52,178 nt of DNA from assembly GCA_030615175.1 (NCBI GenBank), contig JAUWZX010000003.1:1-52178 (forward strand), in the 5' to 3' direction. Of this stretch, positions 22,922 to 29,528 are shown in pieces. How positions within the stretch are numbered: the first letter of the stretch is position 1; every line of letters starts with the position of its first letter. The position numbers and the translations under genes are program-made. Source of the DNA: Candidatus Parvarchaeota archaeon (GTDB lineage Archaea; Nanobdellota; Nanobdellia; WJKC01). The notes beneath the pieces are model-generated. The model was given only the letters and a program-made list of their open reading frames with translations, was not told where the DNA came from and searched no databases.

Positions 22922-24799
22922 TCATTTACGGCCTCCTTTCCTAGCTTCTTTTATTTCTTGCCATATTATGTACCCTATTCCGAATGCTGTTGATGGGCCA
23001 ATAATCCATAATATTATTCCGAATCCTCCTGTTCCTATTAATCCTAGGATGATTATTAATAGCCAGTTAGTGAGTACGAACCATACAACGTATCCCGCTA
23101 GTGCACCCACTAAGGCTCCGATGATGTATCCTTCAACTCCTAGTTTTGATAGCCTGCCAATTAGTAATGCAATTATTGAACCAATGATTATTGCTAATAT
23201 TATCTCGTTAGGTATTGGTGTCCTGCTACTGCACACTCCGTTAATATCTGTTAGTCCTGGACAGCAGGCCTTGAATATTGTTGGGGTTTCACCATCTTGA
23301 GCGCAAGCGATTACTCTGCTCTTGCAGTATGCTTCTCCTGTTTCCCTGTAACCGCATACCTCGTCTGGCTCGCATATATCTACTAGGTCATCTGCGCTTC
23401 CGAATGGATTGCATTTATAAACCTCGTTTCCCACGCATACCCACCTGTTTGCTTGGCATACTCCTAATGGATTGCATTTTGCGGTGAATGTTCTTGAGTC
23501 TGTTCCGCCTACTGATGAGGCCGTTACCGTGCAGGTTTGCTCTGCGTAAGCTATGGTATCGCAGTATATTGGCAGGTTGAATGTGTAATCCATTCCAGGG
23601 TCTATTGTTTGTGATTGAGTTGCTCCGGCCCTGAATGGTTTTGGACAGGTTATGTAAGCGTCAAAGCCTTCTCTTTCATCGCCTATGTTCTTAACTATTG
23701 CTTTAACTTTTGCTTCTTCTTCACCTGAAATCATTGTGTCCATGTAAGCGCTTGTTACTTGTGGCACTCCTATTGGCTGGTATATTCCTAGCCAGTCCGC
23801 TCTTACGTAGAATATGTATGTTGGGATGCTTATGAAAGTGCTTAATTCTCTTATTACTACTCCCTCTGTTAGGCTTGCTGGGCTTTCAATGCCCCCAAAT
23901 GGTATTGGAGTCATTGCAGTATCCGCTGCCGTGTTAGTGCCATCGTAGGATTCTTGTATTCCCGCCCTGGTTATTGGTAATTCACCAATCTTCCCTATTA
24001 GTACATCGTATTTAGTTAAGTGATCTCTGTAGAAGTCATCGCTTATTATTCTCCAGTTGCCATCATAGGCTGATTTGTATGGGTCTTGGCTTGTGCAAGT
24101 TTCAGCTGTTGGTTTATAACCATCCCATTTAACGTAAACGTTATCCCTGAAGTCACCGTATGGCCCAACGTAGCCTCTTATGTCTGCATGAGTGTCGAAG
24201 TCTTTGCTGAATGTTTCAACGCCATTAGTGACGCTGATTGTTGACATCGTGTGTATTTGAGGGCTGTCAATGCTTCCTACTGGGTAATAAGTTATTTCTT
24301 CTATGCAGAAGCATGCTAGTTCAAGGTAGTATTTTCCTTGACCTATTAAGAATCCACTCACGCAGTGTTGTAGTGCTTCTTCTGTTGAAGGCACCCATCC
24401 GCAAAGCCATTCAACTTTGTTTAATTTAGTTATTGGCCTCCTAACTCTTTCTTTAAATATTATTGGGTATTCGCAGGTTTGCCGGCCGTAAGTAATATCT
24501 ATTTTGAAGTCTCTTTCCGCTGGTATTCCTGTTTCTTCATCTATCTCTGTTGAAGTAACGGTTCCAGTGGCGTATTGACTCATTCCTCCTTGACTAACGT
24601 ATAGTATCCATTGCTTGCCTGTGAAGAATGGGCTTGTTGAAACGAAATCAGCTTTGGTTAAGCTTAGTGTTGTGAATCCTGAATAACTTGATAGTAGTGA
24701 TGTGAAAGCGAATCTGGCTGGCGTAAAAATAATCATTAATGATACTGAAGCAACTAATGCTACTAGAATTAATACTTTACTCCTCTTCGTAATTATCAT
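22922..24799 (-). CDS. fsx1: Fusexin-like (Fsx1/HAP2 family) membrane fusogen candidate
   Basis: A 625-aa protein with an N-terminal signal/membrane segment (8-26), a beta-rich ectodomain (27-530) and four closely spaced C-terminal hydrophobic helices (about 532-548, 555-577, 578-596, 598-613). DFVSTSPFFTGKQWILYVSQ (51-70) followed by a GG-rich turn and ATGTVTST resembles the start of domain I of archaeal fusexins. VYVKWDGYKP (221-230) and NWRIISDDFY lie in the domain II position. VKNIGDEREGFDAYITC (369-385), then TQSQTIDPGMDYTFNLPIYC and QTCTVTASS...DSRTF, matches the layout of the Ig-like domain III of HAP2/GCS1. A Cys-rich module (441-525) could be domain IV. Twenty ectodomain Cys are present. 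Archaeal Fsx1 proteins mediate membrane fusion and are known from mobile elements. The call is by pattern memory, so treat the fold as probable, not proven. An unrelated surface protein is the alternative. Confidence 0.6.
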   Translation of the reverse strand: MIITKRSKVLILVALVASVSLMIIFTPARFAFTSLLSSYSGFTTLSLTKADFVSTSPFFTGKQWILYVSQGGMSQYATGTVTSTEIDEETGIPAERDFKIDITYGRQTCEYPIIFKERVRRPITKLNKVEWLCGWVPSTEEALQHCVSGFLIGQGKYYLELACFCIEEITYYPVGSIDSPQIHTMSTISVTNGVETFSKDFDTHADIRGYVGPYGDFRDNVYVKWDGYKPTAETCTSQDPYKSAYDGNWRIISDDFYRDHLTKYDVLIGKIGELPITRAGIQESYDGTNTAADTAMTPIPFGGIESPASLTEGVVIRELSTFISIPTYIFYVRADWLGIYQPIGVPQVTSAYMDTMISGEEEAKVKAIVKNIGDEREGFDAYITCPKPFRAGATQSQTIDPGMDYTFNLPIYCDTIAYAEQTCTVTASSVGGTDSRTFTAKCNPLGVCQANRWVCVGNEVYKCNPFGSADDLVDICEPDEVCGYRETGEAYCKSRVIACAQDGETPTIFKACCPGLTDINGVCSSRTPIPNEIILAIIIGSIIALLIGRLSKLGVEGYIIGALVGALAGYVVWFVLTNWLLIIILGLIGTGGFGIILWIIGPSTAFGIGYIIWQEIKEARKGGRK

Positions 24800-24847
24800 T
24801 ACTCACACCTATTTGGTTCTCTTCATGTTCTTGTGTGCTTGGTCATT

Positions 24848-24890
24848 TTATTAAAAAAAAAATAAAAAAAATAATAAAATTTTATTCAAA
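24848..24890 (-). terminator. T-rich terminator after the 217-aa gene
   Basis: On the minus strand two long T runs (TTTTTTTTATTTTTTTTT) follow the stop at 24897 within 40 bases. Archaeal transcription commonly ends at such U-tracts. This separates the 217-aa gene from the fusexin-like gene, whose own TATA-like AATAAAA lies at the end of the tract. Confidence 0.5.
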
Positions 24891-24896
24891 TCTTGT

Positions 24897-25550
24897 TTAT
24901 GTCTTCTGTCCGACTATAATGTCTGCTTCAATGTCTGCAACGTCGCCAGTAGTCTTTCCTTCTATCTTAACTTTGTAGATTGCTGCTGGTGTAACATTAT
25001 GGTTAGCTGCTAGGTCTGTTGACTTAATTTCTATGTCAAGTATGTACTTGCCTCTTTCTATTGGAAGATCGTATGACACGTCTAGTTCTCCGTCTTCTAT
25101 GTCATCACTAAAGTCTGTTAGTTTGTCGCATTCCCTGTACTCGTATAACTTGACTGAAGTAAGCGTTAGGTTAGTTACTATGGTTCCTGCCACTTCATCA
25201 ATTGTTATGTCACTTAATGCTTCCATGTCGCCTCCATCAATTTCAAAGTATAATGGAGCTTTCTTGAACTGACTGTTACCAGTGAAGTTTGTCATTGTAC
25301 CGTTTCCAGTCCACTTGTCATTTGTCGTGTCTTCCCTGAATGCTTGTGATTCAATGTCTTCTGCGAAGCATTCTTCCGTGGTTGTTAAGAACGCTACTGC
25401 GTCAAATTCTCCGTCGTACTCAACTGGAACTACTGGTATTACTGCTGCTATTGCTGCTGATACTCCCCATATTGCTAGTACAATTCCTAGTATTGCTGCG
25501 ACTGCGATAAACAAGACCGCCCACACATTTATTGCTGCTTTCCTATTCAT
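24897..25550 (-). CDS. Secreted beta-rich protein with N-terminal anchor, 217 aa
   Basis: An N-terminal hydrophobic segment (AVLFIAVAAILGIVLAIWGVSAAIAAVI, given as a position: about 11-38) is followed by an acidic, strand-rich domain of about 175 residues with three Cys and several sequons. The layout, basic start plus a long Ala/Ile helix plus a beta domain, recalls archaeal pilin-like or small virion membrane proteins, but no class III signal cleavage motif is certain. It is flanked by a strong terminator and a palindromic operator-like site, so it is a single-gene unit and may be highly expressed. It could be a major structural protein of the envelope. Confidence 0.6.
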   Translation of the reverse strand: MNRKAAINVWAVLFIAVAAILGIVLAIWGVSAAIAAVIPVVPVEYDGEFDAVAFLTTTEECFAEDIESQAFREDTTNDKWTGNGTMTNFTGNSQFKKAPLYFEIDGGDMEALSDITIDEVAGTIVTNLTLTSVKLYEYRECDKLTDFSDDIEDGELDVSYDLPIERGKYILDIEIKSTDLAANHNVTPAAIYKVKIEGKTTGDVADIEADIIVGQKT

Positions 25551-25578
25551 TTTTAATTCACTTTTTTCTCCTAATTTT

Positions 25579-25601
25579 TAAAGTGCCCTCCCGGCACTTT
25601 A
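25579..25601. promoter_or_regulatory. Perfect palindrome upstream of the 217-aa gene
   Basis: TAAAGTGCC and GGCACTTTA are exact reverse complements separated by five bases (CTCCC). The palindrome lies directly next to a TATA-like CTTTAAATAAAG and near the expected transcription start, about 28-51 bases upstream of the ATG at 25550. A repressor operator is the simplest reading; a GC-rich terminator hairpin for the upstream gene is the alternative. Confidence 0.55.
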
Positions 25602-25691
25602 TTTAAAGGGTTTGACATTTTAGTAAATGTCGTAGTATTCTGGATGGTTTAGGGGTTTATAAATGGTTAGAAGGAGTAAACTTGTTTTTAG

Positions 25692-26327
25692 TTACTTGCC
25701 AGTAGTGGCTTTCTTATAGTTTTTATAGGATGTTATAAATGCGATGGTAATCATTACCGTTGTTATCAAACTGGTTGTGAAAGGGAATTGTTCAGTAATA
25801 TTCAACAACATGTTAGTAAACTCGAAAATAGTTAATGGAATAATAACTATTAAAGCAATGATTGTTGAGAATAAAGTTAGTAATTGAGGGTTGCTCTGCT
25901 GAGAATTATTTTGTGGTTTATTCTTTAAGTCACTTATCTCCTTCCTTACTTGCTTTATTTCCTTAACTATCTTCTTACTTGACTCTTCTGGCGTGTAACT
26001 CTTAGTCTCCTTTGCTAGTGGGAAGTAGAATACTGTTCTTAAATCCTTATTCTTGATTAATTCCTTAATGCTGTCTGGAGCGTCTTCAAGTTTCATGTCA
26101 TGAGATGTCTTCTTCTCTATTAATCCATGCTTAAGCATTGTATTAAGTATTCTTGAAATCTTTGTTTCATTAATGTTCAAGTCCTGAGCAAGTACTTTAC
26201 GATAATGGTTGCCCTTACTAATTGAATTCCAAACCCCGTAATAATTGCCTTTAAGTGAATACTTATCCTTATCAGGATTAATAACATAAGTTACCGCTAT
26301 TCCTCCTCCATCAGTTAACTCCTTCAT
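25692..26327 (-). CDS. Membrane-tethered winged-helix regulator
   Basis: A 211-aa protein with an N-terminal winged helix (about 30-115; recognition part NINETKISRILNTMLKHGLIEKK), a charged coiled-coil linker (SKKIVKEIKQVRKEISDLKN, about 117-136) and two C-terminal membrane helices (about 148-172 and 180-200). This architecture places a DNA-binding domain on the cytoplasmic side of the membrane and suggests sensing of envelope state or contact. It heads a run of membrane genes and is transcribed towards the 217-aa and fusexin-like genes, which it may control. Its leader has the GGGTTTGG motif just before the ATG. Confidence 0.75.
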   Translation of the reverse strand: MKELTDGGGIAVTYVINPDKDKYSLKGNYYGVWNSISKGNHYRKVLAQDLNINETKISRILNTMLKHGLIEKKTSHDMKLEDAPDSIKELIKNKDLRTVFYFPLAKETKSYTPEESSKKIVKEIKQVRKEISDLKNKPQNNSQQSNPQLLTLFSTIIALIVIIPLTIFEFTNMLLNITEQFPFTTSLITTVMITIAFITSYKNYKKATTGK

Positions 26328-26340
26328 TACACCAAACCCT

Positions 26341-26724
26341 TTACGTCAAGCTTACATTAATTTCTTGCGGTATCATTAATGGCATGACTAAACCGAAAAA
26401 TAATAATAAACCAAATATTAAGATTAAAAATGGTATGACCCACTTCCTAAAGAAATTAGTAAATCTTTCAGAACCCTTCAATATTAATGAAATGAATCCA
26501 ATGAATAATATTAACTGAAGAACTGACATGGCTGAATTCATAAATAACTTTGCTTGGTCTGGGAATGTTGGAGTAATAATGCTAGTAATCCATGATGATA
26601 AACCCCAAGACATGCCCCATGAATAACTGAAGAATCCCACAATCTGATTAAATATTGCTTGCCCTGACTCAACACCAGTCAAGTTACCAGTTAAGTTAGT
26701 AAGAGTCTCATTCAATTCATTCAT
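26341..26724 (-). CDS. Multi-pass membrane protein, 127 aa
   Basis: A sequon-rich N-terminal ectodomain (MNELNETLTNLTGNLTG) is followed by an amphipathic segment and two strong membrane helices (about 62-83 and 94-114). It overlaps the 172-aa membrane protein by four bases (ATGA), so the two are translated together. The family is not recognised; the pair is reminiscent of small membrane subunits of secretion or fusion machineries, but this is inference. Confidence 0.55.
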   Translation of the reverse strand: MNELNETLTNLTGNLTGVESGQAIFNQIVGFFSYSWGMSWGLSSWITSIITPTFPDQAKLFMNSAMSVLQLILFIGFISLILKGSERFTNFFRKWVIPFLILIFGLLLFFGLVMPLMIPQEINVSLT

Positions 26725-27239
26725 CCCCCTGCCGTTGCGTTAACTGTTTGAGTAATGATTAAGCCTGAAAGATTTAATGACATCATTAAAACTAAACCCA
26801 TACAGATTAAGAATATTGACGTAATGAGATTGGACCAGTACCTAGAGCGACGTATCAGCGTCATTACTTTCTGAAATCCTTTATTAAGATAATCCCAAAT
26901 AATAAAAATACTCAACCCAATTAGCATGGGGAAGAAAAATAACGCTAAATGATTAATCAATAACGGTATTGGGGTATGTGTTGCTACAAAGTTTAAAATC
27001 CAAAGCGCATAAGAAATTATTACTGGAACTGGGAAAACACTTAATGATTTTTTAATTGAAGGGGTTAATTCCGTGAGGGGTGACAAGATAAAAAGCGAGA
27101 CAGTTGAACTAACGAATAAAGCAGTAAACTGCGCAGGAGCAAAAAAACCAAAATAAGTCAACACGAATCCTAAGAAATAAACTGTGAAAAGTGATAATGG
27201 ATAATTTTTAACAATTTCACTAATGTCAAGCTCTACCAT
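26721..27239 (-). CDS. Multi-pass membrane protein, 172 aa
   Basis: Four to five hydrophobic helices (about 14-32, 36-52, 70-88, 94-114, 138-160) with a basic loop (RRSRYWSN). No catalytic motif is seen. It overlaps the 127-aa protein gene by four bases and follows the 190-aa single-pass protein by about 13 bases. Together the three genes form a membrane operon ending in the tethered regulator. Conjugation-type channel proteins are one possibility, but no detectable motif supports it. Confidence 0.55.
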   Translation of the reverse strand: MVELDISEIVKNYPLSLFTVYFLGFVLTYFGFFAPAQFTALFVSSTVSLFILSPLTELTPSIKKSLSVFPVPVIISYALWILNFVATHTPIPLLINHLALFFFPMLIGLSIFIIWDYLNKGFQKVMTLIRRSRYWSNLITSIFLICMGLVLMMSLNLSGLIITQTVNATAGG

Positions 27240-27252
27240 ATTGAATCATTTA

Positions 27253-27825
27253 TTAAGCATCCGTTACATTTAAGTTTTCCTCTAAATCATTAAATCCATA
27301 AAATGTTTCGTTAATGCAGTCTTCGCAATGTCCTATTTGCACTATTCCTGTTTTAAAGGCCTCATCCAGATTACAAAACTTCTTAGCTTGCGAAATATTG
27401 AACTCAAAGAATAATGCCTCATTCAAGGGGTATGGCCAAATTACTTTTATTGCTCCAGTTTGGCAATCGTAAGAGTATCCGCTACCTTTAAATCCGTAAA
27501 GTTCCCCTATTGCAAGGGTTCTTGCAAATAAAACTCTTTTATGAGTTCTTACACCCTCATTTTGGTCTGCGCAGTTAAAGAGTCCACGAACCACGGAGTA
27601 CTCTGTTTTAACTAGTTTCCTTACATATATTATCTCGCAGTTGCCTAGTGATTGAACCATTGGCGTTCTTACGCCAATTACTTTCTCTGAATAACCATTA
27701 TTCCAACCTGTTGAGTATGTGAAGTTAATTATTAATATCACACAAATTATTGTTAAGATTACTGGGATTATGAAATACTTATTTTCATTAATCCACTCGC
27801 TAACCTGATTCCTCTTCTCAGTCAT
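27253..27825 (-). CDS. Single-pass membrane protein with Cys ectodomain
   Basis: I start at the ATG at 27825 (190 aa); a TTG two codons upstream is unlikely because the GGGTTTGG leader motif ends just before the ATG. One membrane helix (about 17-37) precedes an external domain of 150 residues with six Cys, ending CEDCINETFYGFNDLEENL. No family is recognised. It starts the membrane operon 27825-25692. A TATA-like TTTTATACTAATA lies about 40 bases upstream. Confidence 0.6.
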   Translation of the reverse strand: MTEKRNQVSEWINENKYFIIPVILTIICVILIINFTYSTGWNNGYSEKVIGVRTPMVQSLGNCEIIYVRKLVKTEYSVVRGLFNCADQNEGVRTHKRVLFARTLAIGELYGFKGSGYSYDCQTGAIKVIWPYPLNEALFFEFNISQAKKFCNLDEAFKTGIVQIGHCEDCINETFYGFNDLEENLNVTDA

Positions 27826-27880
27826 TGCCAAACCCTTTCCTTATTTTAATGCGTTATTAGTATAAAAGAGTTACTCTTCC

Positions 27881-28405
27881 CTATTTTATTACTTCAATTT
27901 CGAATCTGCCGTAGCGAGGCCTGTCATCACCAATGCCTTTGAACCTGCCCGCACTTTTTAGTATTTCTAGTGCGACTTCAATGTCAAGATTAGGGTCTAT
28001 TGAAGTTAGCTCGAACTCGGCGCTCCAGTTATCAAAGCGTGGTCTCCACCTTAATATCCTGCTCCTCTGTATTACTACTGCCGCCTCATCAATCTCGTAT
28101 TTCTGTGGATTTATCTTTATCTCTTGCGGTTCAATGAAGCATGCTGCCTTAATGATTTCCTTATAAGACTTCTTCCCTTCATACTTGAAGTCAACTGCTG
28201 CCTTTATCATCGCTGCTTCTACTTGCCTTGCCGGTATGTAAAGCATTCCTTCTTTATTCCTGTACGCTGCTTTCTCCGCTTCCTCTTTAGGGTCATAAGT
28301 TTTCTTTTTCTTCTTAGTTCCTTTCTGATCTTCCATTACGAACCTATGCTGTAAGTAAGGCCTTAAACCTTTTATTCTCACTTTAATTCTCTGTTCCTGC
28401 ATCAC
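27881..28405 (-). CDS. Conserved phage-type protein, RAMP-like pattern
   Basis: A 174-aa soluble protein starting IKVRIKGLRPYLQHRF and continuing with a Lys-rich loop, YIPARQVEAAMIKAAVDF, a two-stranded stretch EIDEAAVVIQRSRILRWRPR and the end GIGDDRPRYGRFEIEVI. I recognise this pattern from many phage and plasmid proteins of unknown function; the glycine-rich C-terminal loop and strand order recall Cas7/RAMP-fold proteins. It may bind RNA or single-stranded DNA, but no activity is known to me. It overlaps the Vsr-like nuclease gene by 23 bases, so the two probably work in one process. Confidence 0.6.
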   Translation of the reverse strand: MMQEQRIKVRIKGLRPYLQHRFVMEDQKGTKKKKKTYDPKEEAEKAAYRNKEGMLYIPARQVEAAMIKAAVDFKYEGKKSYKEIIKAACFIEPQEIKINPQKYEIDEAAVVIQRSRILRWRPRFDNWSAEFELTSIDPNLDIEVALEILKSAGRFKGIGDDRPRYGRFEIEVIK

Positions 28406-28706
28406 GTATTACCTCCCTTATTTCATTAATGCATTCTTGAGTGTTATTCTCAACTTGCTTGCTAGGGAATCTTATTACTTTGTACCCTAACTTCTTTAAA
28501 GCATAATCCCTACGTCTGTCTTTAATTAATCTTTTACCTCGATGCCAGTGCTCGCCATCAACTTCAATGTCGATTAATAATCCTCGAATCTTGAAATCAA
28601 GGATTAACTTACTAGGCACTGGATATTGTTCAATGGCATCAATCCCTGCTTCCTTCATAGCCTTCTTTAAAACCCTCTCAGGCTTAGTTAAATACCTGCC
28701 CCTCAT
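28383..28706 (-). CDS. Vsr/DUF559-like endonuclease
   Basis: A 107-aa nuclease of the very-short-patch-repair/DUF559 type (restriction-like fold): LILDFKI (D37), IDIEVDGEHWH (E48, D50, H53, H55) and the conserved end DYALKKLGYKVIRFPSKQV. The size fits the family. It would nick or cut DNA, in mismatch repair, recombination or degradation of competing DNA. It overlaps the RAMP-like gene downstream and follows a 91-aa acidic protein by 14 bases. Confidence 0.8.
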   Translation of the reverse strand: MRGRYLTKPERVLKKAMKEAGIDAIEQYPVPSKLILDFKIRGLLIDIEVDGEHWHRGKRLIKDRRRDYALKKLGYKVIRFPSKQVENNTQECINEIREVIRDAGTEN

Positions 28707-28720
28707 CTTTTATCACTTAT

Positions 28721-28996
28721 TTACCAGTTCACGAACTCGTCTTTTTCTTCTTTGTCTATTTCTTCTTTTAATGTTTCCATGTGGGTTTCTAATACTGGTT
28801 TTGGACCATAAGCCATCATTCTTCCTTCAACGAATTCAAAGTCTGGTTCTCCTGTGTCTGCGAAGAAGTTTCCAACAAAGCTAACATTCCCTTCGTGTTT
28901 TTTAACCCATTTACTAATGGCATTCATCATATCTTTCAATTCTTTACTGTGTTTTTGTTCTTTCTCAGTTCCGTTTTCTTTAGTTTTTTCACTCAT
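28721..28996 (-). CDS. Small acidic protein, 91 aa
   Basis: Not recognised. The first 30 residues are a Lys/Glu-rich helix (EKEQKHSKELKDMMNAISKW). A short strand-rich middle (NVSFVGNFFADTGEPDFEFV) and an acidic helical tail (LKEEIDKEEKDEF) follow. There are no cysteines and no membrane segment. It is in an operon with the Vsr-like nuclease, of which it could be a partner or inhibitor; that is only positional. Confidence 0.5.
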   Translation of the reverse strand: MSEKTKENGTEKEQKHSKELKDMMNAISKWVKKHEGNVSFVGNFFADTGEPDFEFVEGRMMAYGPKPVLETHMETLKEEIDKEEKDEFVNW

Positions 28997-29000
28997 TTCA

Positions 29001-29120
29001 TTATTCCTCCTTTTTACAGTCCGCTATTTCTAGTATGAATTCACGCCATGTTCTTTCCCCTTTCTTCTTTTTTAGGCATTTGAATTCCTTATCCGTGAAT
29101 ATTTCATTAACAGTTCTCAT
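29001..29120 (-). CDS. Small protein, 39 aa
   Basis: I start at the ATG at 29120 because a TATA box lies 29 bases upstream (29145-29154); a longer frame from 29204 would run through that promoter. The product, starting MRTVNEIFTDKEFKCLKKKK and ending in WREFILEIADCKKEE, has the strand-plus-helix look of small archaeal antitoxin or ribbon-helix-helix proteins, but it is too short for a firm assignment. Confidence 0.5.
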   Translation of the reverse strand: MRTVNEIFTDKEFKCLKKKKGERTWREFILEIADCKKEE

Positions 29121-29143
29121 TACTTTCTTTCTAAGAATGAAAG

Positions 29144-29154
29144 AGTTTATAAAT
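29144..29154 (-). promoter_or_regulatory. TATA box for the 28-29 kb operon
   Basis: The minus strand reads GATTTATAAAC, about 29 bases before the ATG at 29120, placing transcription start at that codon. A second TATA-like TATTTAAATAC lies at 29178-29190. Confidence 0.5.
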
Positions 29155-29237
29155 CTTTCTACTCCCCACAGAATAATAAAGTATTTAAATAATAAAATAA
29201 CCATTAAGTAATGGGTTGAAAAACCCTCTATGAGTTA

Positions 29238-29310
29238 TGTTATGTTGAGGTATGTTACATTGAGTCGAGTTGGGAATGTGTTACGTTGAGTTTGGTTGTG
29301 TTAAGTTGAG
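29238..29310 (+). repeat. Four GTTAnnTTGAG direct repeats
   Basis: GTTATGTTGAG (29239-29249), GTTACATTGAG (29254-29264), GTTACGTTGAG (29280-29290) and GTTAAGTTGAG (29300-29310) share GTTA..TTGAG, each preceded by T. Spacings are 15, 26 and 20 bases. They fill the non-coding gap between the 28-29 kb operon and the 47-aa gene, upstream of the promoter at 29145. They could be binding sites for a regulator or replication protein. Confidence 0.6.
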
Positions 29311-29315
29311 GAAAA

Positions 29316-29339
29316 GTTAGGAGGGGCATCCCTCCTGAC
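29316..29339 (-). terminator. Strong GC-rich hairpin
   Basis: AGGAGGG (29319-29325) and CCCTCCT (29330-29336) pair perfectly around the loop GCAT; three more pairs extend the stem to ten. It lies about 35 bases after the stop of the 47-aa gene at 29372. A transcript-end structure is likely, although archaeal terminators rarely need hairpins, so a protein-binding palindrome is also possible. Confidence 0.5.
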
Positions 29340-29371
29340 TTAAATAATTAAAAATGTAAGGGGGTTACTCC

Positions 29372-29515
29372 TCACTTTTCTGACATTCTTATTATTAGTC
29401 TAGTTGGATCTGGATTTTCAATTATTATTTTCCGCCCTGTTTCTTTTTCAACACACATAGTCCGGCCCATTTCGTCAATATCAGTTATCGTGCATTCCAA
29501 AATTTTATCTTCCAT
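29372..29515 (-). CDS. Small protein, 47 aa
   Basis: A start at 29515 is chosen because AGGAGG lies eight bases upstream; the frame could open at 29566 but would overlap the LamG gene. The 47 residues (CTITDIDEMGRTMCVEKETG in the middle) look like a small beta barrel, similar in feel to minimal OB/SH3-like or TRAM-like RNA-binding modules, but the family is not recognised. It follows the LamG protein gene by 13 bases. Confidence 0.5.
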   Translation of the reverse strand: MEDKILECTITDIDEMGRTMCVEKETGRKIIIENPDPTRLIIRMSEK

Positions 29516-29528
29516 TCGCTTTAACCTC

